The position numbers and the translations under genes were made by a program. Below, piece by piece: positions 26,363 through 35,150 of a stretch of 49,448 bases of DNA; positions within the stretch are counted from its first letter, which is position 1, and every line of letters starts with the position of its first letter. The notes beneath the pieces are model-generated. The model saw nothing but the letters and a program-made list of their open reading frames with translations. It made no database searches and was not told where the DNA came from. This DNA comes from an uncultured Microbacterium sp. (lineage in GTDB: Bacteria; Actinomycetota; Actinomycetes; Actinomycetales; Microbacteriaceae): positions 1 to 49,448 of the forward strand of contig NZ_CALBRW010000046.1 of NCBI RefSeq assembly GCF_937927635.1. The letters run 5' to 3'.

Positions 26363-28140
26363 GCCAGCCCTGCCAGCTGCGCCTGCTCGGCGAAGTTCGG
26401 CACGGTCTCCACGAGCTCGTCGAATGTCCCTCTGGCCGCGATGGTGCCGTCCTGCATGAAGCAGACCATGTCACTGTCGCGAATCGTGGAGAGGCGATGC
26501 GCGACGGAGATCGTCGTGACGCGGCCCTTCAGATCCTTCAGCGCCTTGCTCACCAGCGCTTCGGTCTTCGTGTCCAGTGCACTGGTGGCCTCGTCCAGAA
26601 CCAGCACCAGCGGATCCGTGTAGAGTGCGCGCGCGATCCCGAGTCGCTGACGCTGGCCGCCGGACAGCGCGATCCCGCGTTCCCCGATCGGCGCGCGCAG
26701 CCCGCCTTCCCGCGCCATGACCGTCTCGAGCATCTGGGCGCTCGCGAGGCTCCTCTTCACGAGGTCGTAGTCGATGGCGTCCTCGTCCCAGCTGAGCGCG
26801 ACGTTCTGGCTGATCGTGCCGTCGAACAGCGCGACCTCCTGGGGGACGTACCCCACCCTGGCGCGCCACGCGGCCATCACATCGATGACCGACTGATCGT
26901 CGAGATGCATTCCGCCCTGCTGCGGTGTGAGCAGGCCGAGGATGATGTCGACCAGCGTAGATTTGCCCGCGCCCGACGCCCCGACCAGCGCCAGCGTCGA
27001 CCCCATGGGGATCGTCAGGTCGATGTCGCGCACCGACGGCTCCGAGGCACCGGGATAGGTGAACGAGAGCGATTCGAGGCGCAGGTGGCGCGGCTCGTCG
27101 GCCAGCGGCTCCTGGCCCAGCTGCTCCTGCTGGTCCATGTAGACCCGGGACGCCTGGATGTCCTCGATGACGCCCTCCACGTGCGGCAGGTTCGCCGTCG
27201 TGGCGGTGACGATGCCCTGGAAGCCCGTCAGCGAGGGCACCAGACGGAACCCCGCCACAGCGAACAGCGCCACCGACGCGAGCGCGGTCTCCATGCTGCC
27301 GAACGCCATCCCGATACCGCCCACCAGCAGGAACCCGCCCACAAGCGCCGCGTTGAGCACGAACCCCGGCAGCGAGCCCAGGAAGTTCATGTTCGCCCGC
27401 GCACGTGTGCTGAACGAGCGATTGTGATGAACGACACCGGCGATCTCGCCGGTCTTGTCACGGAGCGTGATCTCCTTGAGCGCCAGCATCATCTCGGTCA
27501 TCAGCGCGGCGACGCGCAGCGAGTAAGTCAGCGCCACCCGCCCCGCCTGCACGACGCGTCGAGAGATGATGAAGTACAGCACCGCCATGATCACGCCGAG
27601 GTACACCACGGTGATGATCGCCGTCAGCGGCTGCGCGACGAAGATCACGCCGAGGATCAGCACGAACGTCACCGCCATCGACGGGAACTGGATGATCGGC
27701 AGCACGAAGCCCGTGATCGAGTTGGCGATGCCGACATCCGCGATGCGCACGACATGGGCGGTGTTGCGCGTGATCCGCAGCGTCCAGGGCGCCTTGATAT
27801 ACGAATCGAACAGCTGCCGGCCGATCTCCAGCTCGAACTGCGCCAGGCGCCGGGTCGCGAACCACTGCTGCAGCACGGACAGCGCGGACTTCAGCAGGAT
27901 CAGCGCGGCGACGGCCACGATGACCCAGATGAAGGCGTCCTGAGTGATGCGCCCGATCAACGGCAGGGCGATGGGCTGCTGCGTGGTCATCGCCGGAAGC
28001 GTGATCGCCAGGAGCATCAGCGCGGCGACGTCGAGCACCGCCAGCAGGCACGACACGATCACATACCGGATCAGGTAGTTGCGGGCATCCGCGGGAAGAT
28101 ACGGCATCAGCTCCCGCAGCTTCGCGAGTACTCGGATCAC
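26359..28140 (-). CDS. ABC transporter, fused permease and ATPase (lipid-linked oligosaccharide flippase-like)
   Basis: 593 residues. Residues 1-330 form a six-helix exporter domain; the C-terminal ATPase has Walker A GASGAGKST, the Q-loop GYVPQEVALFDG, the signature LSGGQRQR, Walker B LVLVLDEATSALD and the H-loop AHRLST. The half-transporter layout with a glycosyltransferase locus around it resembles PglK/MsbA-type flippases of lipid-linked sugars. Drug or peptide export is possible for such proteins but less likely here. The GTG start overlaps the oxidoreductase stop, and the stop overlaps a glycosyltransferase start. Confidence 0.85.
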   Translation of the reverse strand: MIRVLAKLRELMPYLPADARNYLIRYVIVSCLLAVLDVAALMLLAITLPAMTTQQPIALPLIGRITQDAFIWVIVAVAALILLKSALSVLQQWFATRRLAQFELEIGRQLFDSYIKAPWTLRITRNTAHVVRIADVGIANSITGFVLPIIQFPSMAVTFVLILGVIFVAQPLTAIITVVYLGVIMAVLYFIISRRVVQAGRVALTYSLRVAALMTEMMLALKEITLRDKTGEIAGVVHHNRSFSTRARANMNFLGSLPGFVLNAALVGGFLLVGGIGMAFGSMETALASVALFAVAGFRLVPSLTGFQGIVTATTANLPHVEGVIEDIQASRVYMDQQEQLGQEPLADEPRHLRLESLSFTYPGASEPSVRDIDLTIPMGSTLALVGASGAGKSTLVDIILGLLTPQQGGMHLDDQSVIDVMAAWRARVGYVPQEVALFDGTISQNVALSWDEDAIDYDLVKRSLASAQMLETVMAREGGLRAPIGERGIALSGGQRQRLGIARALYTDPLVLVLDEATSALDTKTEALVSKALKDLKGRVTTISVAHRLSTIRDSDMVCFMQDGTIAARGTFDELVETVPNFAEQAQLAGLA

Positions 28141-29126
28141 AGCCGGACCGACGCTCCGTTCGACGCCGACTCCAGGGCGGCCTCCACGACGACGAGTGTC
28201 CGCTGACCCTGCTCCATGGTCACCAGATGCGACTTCTTGCCGAGGACGGCGTCGCGGAACGCCTCATGCTCGACACGGAGCGGCTCTCGCTTGGGGAATG
28301 CGTATCGTGTGACGTCTCCCTCTGAGACGCCGCGGAACGTGGTCATCGACTCCCACTCCAGCGGAATGGTGCCGTTGGCGTAGAAGGTCAGATCACCGGT
28401 CGCCGTATCGGCGATGAAGGTGCCCTTCTCCCCCGTGACGACCGTGAGCCGCTCCTTCATCGGGGACAGCCAGTTGACGATGTTGTTGACGATCACGCCC
28501 GACTCGGTACGTCCGGTGATCGTGATCATGTCCTCGTACTTGCGGCCCGACTTGAACGCGGTCTGGGCGAACACGAGCTCGTAGTCCGACTGCACGACCC
28601 ACGCCGTCAGATCCACGTCGTGCGAGGCGAGATCCTTCGCCACGCCCACGTCAGCGATGCGTGCGGGGAAGTTGCTCTGACGTCGGGTGACGATCTGATA
28701 GACCTCGCCGAGATCGCCCGCCTCCAGGCGTGCACGCAGCTGCTGCAGCGCGGGGTTGAAGCGCTCCACATGTCCGACGGCACCGACCAGGCCGGCCGCC
28801 GCGAACGCGTCGACCATGCGCTGGCCCGCCTCGAGCGAATGCGCGATGGGCTTCTCCACGAGCGTGTGCACGCCGGCGGCCGCCAGCTTTAGCGCCGCGT
28901 CCTCGTGGAACCGCGTCGGCACGGCCACGACAGCCATGTCCAGTCCGGTGCCGATCAGCGCGTCGATGTCGGGGAGGACCTCCAGATCGCCCGCGACGCC
29001 GTGCGGGTCACCGCCGGGGTCAGCGATGGCGACGAGCTCCACGCCGTCGACCTCTCGGATCACGCGGGCGTGATGGCGCCCCATCATCCCGATGCCGAGC
29101 AGACCGACTCTCAGCGAATCGGCCAT
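28137..29126 (-). CDS. Gfo/Idh/MocA oxidoreductase, probable UDP-sugar 3-dehydrogenase
   Basis: 329 residues. The Rossmann loop GLLGIGMMG is at residues 8-16 and the family motif EKP at 91-93 carries the catalytic lysine. NFPARIADVGVAKDLASHDVDL contains the conserved His/Asp region. Next to a DegT aminotransferase and a beta-helix acetyltransferase, members of this family oxidise C3 of a UDP-GlcNAc-type sugar (WbpB/WlbA, GnnA). That role is inferred from the neighbours. The ATG shares a base with the aminotransferase stop (TGATG). Confidence 0.85.
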   Translation of the reverse strand: MADSLRVGLLGIGMMGRHHARVIREVDGVELVAIADPGGDPHGVAGDLEVLPDIDALIGTGLDMAVVAVPTRFHEDAALKLAAAGVHTLVEKPIAHSLEAGQRMVDAFAAAGLVGAVGHVERFNPALQQLRARLEAGDLGEVYQIVTRRQSNFPARIADVGVAKDLASHDVDLTAWVVQSDYELVFAQTAFKSGRKYEDMITITGRTESGVIVNNIVNWLSPMKERLTVVTGEKGTFIADTATGDLTFYANGTIPLEWESMTTFRGVSEGDVTRYAFPKREPLRVEHEAFRDAVLGKKSHLVTMEQGQRTLVVVEAALESASNGASVRL

Positions 29127-30223
29127 CAGGCACCCGCTCCGGCCACGGCGTTCACCGCGGCGACGATCCGGTCCAGGTCGCCCTGGCTCAGCGAGGGATG
29201 CACGGGCAGCGAGACGACCTCGCTCGCGGCGCGCTCGGTCTCGGGCAGCTCCAGGCCCGGGGCGTACGGCGCCAGCGACGGCAGTCGGTGGTTCGGGATC
29301 GGGTAGTACACGCCCGCACCCACCTGGTACTCCTCCTTCAGCGCCTTGACGAAGCCGTCACGGTCCTCGGGAACGCGGATCGTGTACTGGTGGTAAACGT
29401 GCACGGCGCCCGCGGCCACCGGCGGAACGACCACACCGCGCAGGTTCGCATCGAGGAACGCCGCGTTCTGCTGGCGCGTCTTCGTCCAGGCGTCGACCTT
29501 GGTCAGCTGCACCCGGCCGATGGCGGCGTGGATGTCGGTCATGCGGGTGTTGAACCCGATGAGCTCGTTCTGGTACTGGTGCTCCATCCCCTGGTTGCGC
29601 AGCAGCTTGACACGACGTGCGATCTCATCGGTCGAGGTGGTCACCATTCCCCCCTCGCCGCTGGTCATGTTCTTCGTCGGATACAGGCTGAACATCGCGA
29701 ACTCGCCGAAGGAGCCGACCGGGCGGCCATCCAGCGACGCACCGTGTGCCTGCGCGGCATCCTCGTACAGCGCCACGCCGCGGTCGGCAGCGATCTTCTC
29801 CAGCTCGCGCATGCGCGCCGGGTGCCCGTAGAGGTGCACGGGCAGGATGCCCTTGGTCTTCGGAGTGATGGCCGCTGCCACCGCCTCGGGATCCATCGTG
29901 AACGTCTCCGGCTCGATGTCGACGAACACCGGAGTGCCGCCGGCGAGCGCGACGGAGTTGCCGGTCGCGGCGAACGTGAACGACGGGACGATGACCTCAT
30001 CCCCCGCGCCGACGCCCGCGGCCAGCAGGCCCAGGTGCAGGCCGGAGGTGCCGGAGTTCACTGCGACGGCCGGACGACCTGGCACGAAGTGGGCTGCGAA
30101 CTCCTGCTCGAAGGCCGCGACCTCGGGGCCCTGTGCCACCATGCCGCTGCGCAGCACGCGGTCGACCGCAGCACGCTCCTCTTCGCCGATGATCGGCTTC
30201 GCCGGGGGAATGAACTCGCTCAC
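29126..30223 (-). CDS. DegT/DnrJ/EryC1/StrS family aminotransferase (WbpE/WlbC-like)
   Basis: 365 residues. The PLP lysine is Lys184 in SLYPTKNMTSGEGG; Asp155 in YEDAAQAHG binds the pyridine nitrogen. NSGTSGLHLGL and FNTRMTDIHAAIG are also family landmarks. It would put an amino group on the 3-keto sugar made by the Gfo/Idh enzyme, with glutamate as donor. GTG 30223 has AAGGAGG just upstream and overlaps the acetyltransferase stop by four bases. The upstream extension to 30289 lies within that gene and lacks conserved residues. Confidence 0.9.
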   Translation of the reverse strand: MSEFIPPAKPIIGEEERAAVDRVLRSGMVAQGPEVAAFEQEFAAHFVPGRPAVAVNSGTSGLHLGLLAAGVGAGDEVIVPSFTFAATGNSVALAGGTPVFVDIEPETFTMDPEAVAAAITPKTKGILPVHLYGHPARMRELEKIAADRGVALYEDAAQAHGASLDGRPVGSFGEFAMFSLYPTKNMTSGEGGMVTTSTDEIARRVKLLRNQGMEHQYQNELIGFNTRMTDIHAAIGRVQLTKVDAWTKTRQQNAAFLDANLRGVVVPPVAAGAVHVYHQYTIRVPEDRDGFVKALKEEYQVGAGVYYPIPNHRLPSLAPYAPGLELPETERAASEVVSLPVHPSLSQGDLDRIVAAVNAVAGAGA

Positions 30224-30831
30224 GCGACCTCCTTGGTCAGGATTCCGTCTTGTTCTGTGTAGTGGTCGCCCGTGACCGGGCAGACCCACGTCTTCTCATC
30301 GTCGCCCGCCTTCAGCGGCACGCCGGACTCCCCCACCCAGCCGATGCGGCGAGCGGGAACACCCGCCACCAGCGCGTAGGCGGGTACGTCCTTGACGACC
30401 ACCGTGCCGGCGGCGACGGTAGCCCAGGCGCCGACCGTGACCGGTGCGACGCAGACCGCGCGGGCGCCGATCGCCGCGCCCTTCTCGATCCTCACGCCGA
30501 CGGGCTCCCAGTCGTGCGCGCTCTTCAGCGAGCCGTCGGCGTTGATCGCCCGAGGGTAGGTGTCGTTGGTGAGGACCACGGCAGGGCCGATGAACACGCC
30601 GTCGCCGAGCTCGGCCGGCTCGTAGACCAGCGCGTAGTTCTGCACCTTGCAGTTGTCACCCATCTGCACGCCCGTGCCGATGTAGGCACCGCGTCCGACG
30701 ATGCAGTTCTCACCCATGCGCACGCCCTCGCGCACCTGCGCGAGATGCCAGATCGATGACCCGTCACCGATGGAGGCATCGGAGGAGACGTCCGCGGAGT
30801 CGACGATCCGCACATTGGAGGGTGAAGTCAC
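30220..30831 (-). CDS. Left-handed beta-helix N-acetyltransferase (WbpD/WlbB-like)
   Basis: 203 residues made of hexapeptide repeats from about residue 18 to 165 (IGDGSSIW, MGENCIVGRGAYIG, MGDNCKVQNYALV, IGARAVCVAPVTVG). The LTNDTYPRAIN stretch and the PARRIGWVGESG turn are typical of UDP-2-acetamido-3-amino-sugar acetyltransferases of the WbpD group. It would acetylate the 3-amino group using acetyl-CoA. A tail with WVCPVTGDHY follows the helix, as in that group. The GTG start overlaps the upstream stop (GTGA). Confidence 0.87.
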   Translation of the reverse strand: MTSPSNVRIVDSADVSSDASIGDGSSIWHLAQVREGVRMGENCIVGRGAYIGTGVQMGDNCKVQNYALVYEPAELGDGVFIGPAVVLTNDTYPRAINADGSLKSAHDWEPVGVRIEKGAAIGARAVCVAPVTVGAWATVAAGTVVVKDVPAYALVAGVPARRIGWVGESGVPLKAGDDEKTWVCPVTGDHYTEQDGILTKEVA

Positions 30832-32060
30832 TGTGATGCCCTTTCGTCACCGCGGGGAGTCCCGGCGGAATCGTCTCCGATTTTACGCGCAGGTGAACCC
30901 GCCGCCTGTGAGACCACCCGGGCGACGCGCTCCGCGACCGCACGCAGGGACACGTGCTGCGCAGCCCATGACGCGCGACGCGTCCGCTCTCTCTCGGTCG
31001 TGCCGTCCCCGGCGTTCGCCAGGAGCTCGCGCATCGCGGACGCGACCGCCGTGGGCGTGAACTCCACCGCGCGCCCCAGCCCTGCTCCGCGGACCAGGTC
31101 GGCACCCGCGGAAGGTCCCGCGAACAGCACCGGTGTGCCGATCGCCGCGGCGGCATACGTCTTGGTGGGCTTGGCGAAGTCGTAGCCGATCCCCGGGACG
31201 ATGCTCACCAGCGACGCGACCGCGCCGCGGATCCAGGATGCGGATTCGGGCGGGCTCACCACACCGCCGAACTCGACCCGGCCGGAGACCAGCTGCTGTG
31301 CGAGCGTTCTGAGATCCCCTTCGACCGATCCCTGGCCGAAGAAGCGCAGTCGCAGGTCGGGGAACTCATCGGAGAGCAGGGCGAACGCTCGGATGAAGAT
31401 GTCGGGCTGCTGCCACTCCGACATCGTCCCGGTGTACACGAAGTAGGACTCCGAGGACGCCGGTGTCGCATCGGGCGTGAACAGCTCCGTGTCGATGCCG
31501 TTGCCGACCGTGGAGATCCTGCTCCGCTCCGCTCCCAGCAGCACGAGCCTGTCGGTGACCTCTTCCGACACGGAGATGATCGCGTGGGCGCGTCGGAGCA
31601 CAGCACGCTCCATCGCCCGCATGACGGACACGACGATCCCAGGTGCTCCCATGGAGATCACGCCGTCAGTCCACACATCAGCGGCGTAGTACACGAACGG
31701 CCGACGCTTCAGCGCCGAGATCAGTGCCACGACGAGCCCGGTGGTCGGTGGCGATTCCGCCACAGCCACGTCGAAACGCTGTCCGATCATGCGGACGACG
31801 AGCGGGATGTCGAAGCTCATGTACTGCACATAACCGCGAACATTGCCCCCCGCATCCCGGAGAACCGGCCAGCGCCGCACGCGGATGCCGCTCTCATCGG
31901 GGACAGGAGGGGCCTGCCGCGGCGGCGTCGTCGTCAGCACGCTGACATCCATCCCCTGGGCGGACAGCCCCCTGGCGAGGGCTCCCAGCCGGAACGCCGC
32001 GGCATTGACCTCGGGCGGGAAGAGCCTGGATGCGATCACGACCTGCGCAGTCGATGTCAT
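30828..32060 (-). CDS. GT4 family glycosyltransferase
   Basis: 410 residues with a GT-B fold. The N-terminal half has FPPEVNAAAFRLGALARGL, as in WbuB-like enzymes, and FVYYAADVWTDGV. The C-terminal half has GNGIDTELFTPD, YTGTMSEWQQPDIFIRA, LRFFGQGS and KPTKTYAAAAIGTPVLFAG, the donor-binding region. The acidic, unstructured C-terminal tail is not conserved in the family. ATG 32060 overlaps the DUF2304 stop by four bases. In related loci such an enzyme often adds a hexosamine to a lipid-linked acceptor; that is inference. Confidence 0.86.
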   Translation of the reverse strand: MTSTAQVVIASRLFPPEVNAAAFRLGALARGLSAQGMDVSVLTTTPPRQAPPVPDESGIRVRRWPVLRDAGGNVRGYVQYMSFDIPLVVRMIGQRFDVAVAESPPTTGLVVALISALKRRPFVYYAADVWTDGVISMGAPGIVVSVMRAMERAVLRRAHAIISVSEEVTDRLVLLGAERSRISTVGNGIDTELFTPDATPASSESYFVYTGTMSEWQQPDIFIRAFALLSDEFPDLRLRFFGQGSVEGDLRTLAQQLVSGRVEFGGVVSPPESASWIRGAVASLVSIVPGIGYDFAKPTKTYAAAAIGTPVLFAGPSAGADLVRGAGLGRAVEFTPTAVASAMRELLANAGDGTTERERTRRASWAAQHVSLRAVAERVARVVSQAAGSPARKIGDDSAGTPRGDERASQ

Positions 32061-32467
32061 TCCTCGACGTCCCCCTCTCGTGGATCCGCGCCAGGCTCAG
32101 TGGCATCCGGAGCGCCGTTCTCGAGCAGCTGGATACGGCGTTCGTGGAACGCCGCCTGCTCCGCCAGCACTCGGAGCTTCTCCTCCATGCGGGTGAGCTC
32201 GGCCCCGTACTGCAGACTGACCAGGAACAGCAGAGCGATGGCCACGAAGAAGACCAGGTTCACGGGAATCGCGATGCCGAGCAGGCGCGCGGCCCAGCTC
32301 AGCGTCTGCGGGAAGACCGCGATGACGAGCGCGAGAACACCGCCGACGGACCACCACAGCGCGTGCCGCTCCCGCAGCGTACCGCGACGCATGAGCTCGA
32401 TGATGGCGATGAGCGCCAGCACGGCTGCGACGATGCCGAAGATGTAGGTCATGGTGCTCATGTTCAT
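32057..32467 (-). CDS. DUF2304 family membrane protein
   Basis: 136 residues with three membrane helices (about 7-25, 38-54 and 66-85) and a charged cytoplasmic tail that looks helical (MEEKLRVLAEQAAFHERRIQLLE). The layout matches DUF2304, a family encoded next to polyprenyl-phosphate glycosyltransferases. It probably supports the GT2 enzyme encoded just upstream. ATG 32467 overlaps that stop (ATGA); ATG 32461 is possible. Confidence 0.85.
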   Translation of the reverse strand: MNMSTMTYIFGIVAAVLALIAIIELMRRGTLRERHALWWSVGGVLALVIAVFPQTLSWAARLLGIAIPVNLVFFVAIALLFLVSLQYGAELTRMEEKLRVLAEQAAFHERRIQLLENGAPDATEPGADPREGDVEE

Positions 32468-33192
32468 GCGCGGCCCCCTGCCTTCGCCCGGGGGCGCAGC
32501 ATCGCCAGGCTGAACGCCACGCACGCCCTCACCAGGTACACCGCCGCCTTGACCGGGCCGTGGGACGGCTCCCCAGCCTGCCGCCGGCGCATCTCTACGG
32601 GGGTCTGGCGGATCGTCAGCCCTGCGCGCGATGCGATGACGAGAGCCTCGACCGTGTCTCCGAGGTACTCGGCGGGGAACTCGACCGAGAAGAGGTCGAC
32701 GGCGGCGGGCCCTGCGGCCTTGAAGCCGCTGGTCACGTCCGACAGTTCGGTGCGTGCGACGCGGCTGATCACGATCGACAGCACTCTCATCGCCCACCGC
32801 CTCGGACCCCGCACGCCGTAGTCTCCCCTTCCGGCGAATCGCGCGCCGATGACGAGGTCCGCCCGTGCGAGCGCGGCGATGAGCTCGGGGATGCTGGCCG
32901 GATCATGCTGACCGTCGGCATCCACCTGCACCACGATGCCGTAGCCGTGGTCGACCGCGAAGCGATAGCCGGCTCGCATGGCACCGCCGACACCGAGATT
33001 GAAGGGCAGCCGGAGCACTTCGGCACCGGCCTCGCGCGCACGCGCACCGGTCCGGTCGGTGGAGCCGTCGTCCAGCACCAGGCAATCGGCCGCGGGGTAT
33101 GCGTCGCGCACGTCCCGGACCACGTCCGCGACGGATTCCTCTTCGTTCAGCGCCGGGATGACGACGAGAACGCGCTGATCAACAGGACGCAT
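32464..33192 (-). CDS. GT2 family polyprenyl-phosphate glycosyltransferase-like protein (DPM1-like)
   Basis: 242 residues. It starts RVLVVIPALNEEESV and has LVLDDGSTDRT, NLGVGGAMRAGYRFA and QVDADGQHDPASIPEL, the order of DPM1-like enzymes that charge a polyprenyl phosphate with one sugar. RFAGRGDYGVRGPRRW is the usual basic loop. There are no C-terminal membrane helices; the DUF2304 protein may supply membrane contact. ATG 33192 is eight bases after TAGAAT and starts the 11-gene coupled run that ends at 21825. Confidence 0.88.
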   Translation of the reverse strand: MRPVDQRVLVVIPALNEEESVADVVRDVRDAYPAADCLVLDDGSTDRTGARAREAGAEVLRLPFNLGVGGAMRAGYRFAVDHGYGIVVQVDADGQHDPASIPELIAALARADLVIGARFAGRGDYGVRGPRRWAMRVLSIVISRVARTELSDVTSGFKAAGPAAVDLFSVEFPAEYLGDTVEALVIASRAGLTIRQTPVEMRRRQAGEPSHGPVKAAVYLVRACVAFSLAMLRPRAKAGGRA

Positions 33193-33200
33193 CGCCTCAG

Positions 33201-33206
33201 ATTCTA
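33201..33206 (-). promoter_or_regulatory. -10 box TAGAAT of a leaderless promoter (start of the 11-gene run)
   Basis: TAGAAT on the minus strand is eight bases before ATG 33192. It lies within the last bases upstream of the stop of the DUF6541 gene (33225) and allows the run to be transcribed apart from the wzm-wzt-DUF6541 unit. Confidence 0.6.
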
Positions 33207-33224
33207 GCGAGAGCATCCGCCGGA

Positions 33225-35150
33225 CTACTGAGCGCACGCCGTGATGCGCCAAAGCGATGCGTCTCCGACGGAGTCGACGCGTTGCAAGCCGGGCTGCCCG
33301 GCGAAGTCCGTCATCCCCGGCATGACGTACCTGCCGGGGCCCTCTTCACCGGGGCCGAAGTCCAGCACGTACTCCGGATCCCCGTAGGCCTTCAGCGCGG
33401 CGCAGACCGCGGGGTCGGATGCCGCATCGCGCAGGCTCTGCGCCAGGAGACGCCACTGCGGGCTCTGCGGAGCCGACCAGGTGCGGGGGAACACGTCGAC
33501 ACCGCTGAGGAAGTAGCCGAAGCCCGAACCCGTCGAGGGATTGCCCAGCACTCTCGCTCCGGCCGGGACGTGCTCGGGGAGCCGCTCCAGCAGCGCCCGC
33601 CTGTCGGGGCTCAAGTACGAATCCGAGGCGGCGATGTACCGCGAGTCGCGGTCGTAGGTGCCCTGCGTGACCGCGGGCATCGCGACCGGCCGGATGAGGA
33701 TCAGGACGATCATCACCACCGTGGCCACCACCATGCCTCCCACCAGCGCTCCCGCGCCGCTCTCGACACGATGCAGACGCCTGGCGACGAGGCGCACGAG
33801 CCCGTCGAGTCCGAGCGCGGCCAGTGGGATGACGACGATGGGCGCCAGCGCCGCGATGCGATACGGATCCGCATACCATGCCCCGAGAACCCGGTTGCGG
33901 ATCAGCGGCGCACCCACCGCGGCTACCAGCAGGTACAGCACGGAGATGCCCGCCCAGGCCACGGCGAACCAGCGCAGCCGGGGGGACCTGACGGCCAGCA
34001 CGAGCCCGATCAGCATGAGCAGGCTGATCACGAACGCGAAGGGGATCAGCACCTGCCCGTTCAGCAGCACGTCCACCACCGCCGCGAGCTTGCCGCTGAT
34101 CGGCGCCCAGTGCGAGCCCGAGGTCCCTGACGACAGCCCCAGCCACATCCCGATCACAGCGCCCCACAGCGAGACGATCGCCACGACAGTCACCACAGGT
34201 CCCAGCGCACGCCGACGCGCGAGGATGTTCCCGCTCAGCCAGACCGCCGTGATCGCCGCCCACGGCAGGATGCCGGCCGGCTGCGCGAGCGCGAGCGCGG
34301 CAACGGAGACCAGCACGAGCAGCAGAGCCCTGGCCACGGTCGCCCAGCGCGCCGACCCCGTCCAGCGCGGCAGTGTGACGAGAACGCCGATCGCCGCGGG
34401 GATCATGGCCGTGGACAAGGCATTGGGGAACAGCACACCCCACTGGAACATCAGCAGGGGGAAGGTCTGCAACGCCCCGGCGAGCACTGCCGTGTATGCC
34501 GCGACGGTGTTCGACCCCGTCACCGCGCGCGCCAGCCACGCGAGCCCGAGGGTCCAGATCAGCGCGCCGATGACGAGCGTCAACATGTTGGCGGCCACGG
34601 GGATGGCCGCGCCCGTGGCCATCGCGATCAGCGCGACCATGCCGTGCCAGGCCGCCGGGTAGAACGAGGACGCGCCGATCACCGCGTTCACGTGCATGGA
34701 GGACGCGTCCCCGGTGTCGAGGATGTACCGCACGGCATTCATGTGGAACACCGCATCGTTGGTCTGAGAGATGCCCGATGGGTCGGAGATGTACGAGACC
34801 AGTCGCCAGGTTCCGAGGATGATGCCGATGGTCAGGGCCGTCGGAATCAGCCAGCGTCGTCCACCGTCCCCCCGCTCGTGCTGTGCGCCTCGCATCAGCC
34901 TGCCGAGCACCACGGCGAGACCCACGAGCGTCAGCGACGCGATCCCCCAGCTCAGCGGCGACCAGGAGATCCGTGCGGCACCGAGCACCATGGCGATGAT
35001 GGCTGTGGCAGCGGTGGAGAACAGCGGTGCCGTCGCGAGCAGCGCGAGCCCGCGCATCCGCACGGCATAGAGCGCCGCGATGCCGGGGAGGAAGACGATC
35101 AGAACGGCTCCGAGGAGCACCGGAGCCTGTGCCAGCCAGTCGAGGATCAC
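33225..35150 (-). CDS. DUF6541 family polytopic membrane protein
   Basis: 641 residues with twelve or more membrane helices in the first 490 residues and an extracytoplasmic C-terminal domain (about 490-641). The first loop contains NDAVFHMNAVRYIL, and SFYPAAWHG follows, as in the actinobacterial DUF6541 family. The layout resembles GT-C glycosyltransferases: many helices, an acidic residue in the first long loop and a soluble C-terminal domain; this is inference. It is coupled by GTGA to the wzt gene upstream, so it may work on the polymer exported by that transporter. Confidence 0.82.
   Translation of the reverse strand: MILDWLAQAPVLLGAVLIVFLPGIAALYAVRMRGLALLATAPLFSTAATAIIAMVLGAARISWSPLSWGIASLTLVGLAVVLGRLMRGAQHERGDGGRRWLIPTALTIGIILGTWRLVSYISDPSGISQTNDAVFHMNAVRYILDTGDASSMHVNAVIGASSFYPAAWHGMVALIAMATGAAIPVAANMLTLVIGALIWTLGLAWLARAVTGSNTVAAYTAVLAGALQTFPLLMFQWGVLFPNALSTAMIPAAIGVLVTLPRWTGSARWATVARALLLVLVSVAALALAQPAGILPWAAITAVWLSGNILARRRALGPVVTVVAIVSLWGAVIGMWLGLSSGTSGSHWAPISGKLAAVVDVLLNGQVLIPFAFVISLLMLIGLVLAVRSPRLRWFAVAWAGISVLYLLVAAVGAPLIRNRVLGAWYADPYRIAALAPIVVIPLAALGLDGLVRLVARRLHRVESGAGALVGGMVVATVVMIVLILIRPVAMPAVTQGTYDRDSRYIAASDSYLSPDRRALLERLPEHVPAGARVLGNPSTGSGFGYFLSGVDVFPRTWSAPQSPQWRLLAQSLRDAASDPAVCAALKAYGDPEYVLDFGPGEEGPGRYVMPGMTDFAGQPGLQRVDSVGDASLWRITACAQ

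Noticed and set aside
26497..28206. Plus-strand frame of about 570 codons opposite the ABC flippase
   Set aside because: It is the reverse reading of a well-conserved transporter and has no recognisable domain.
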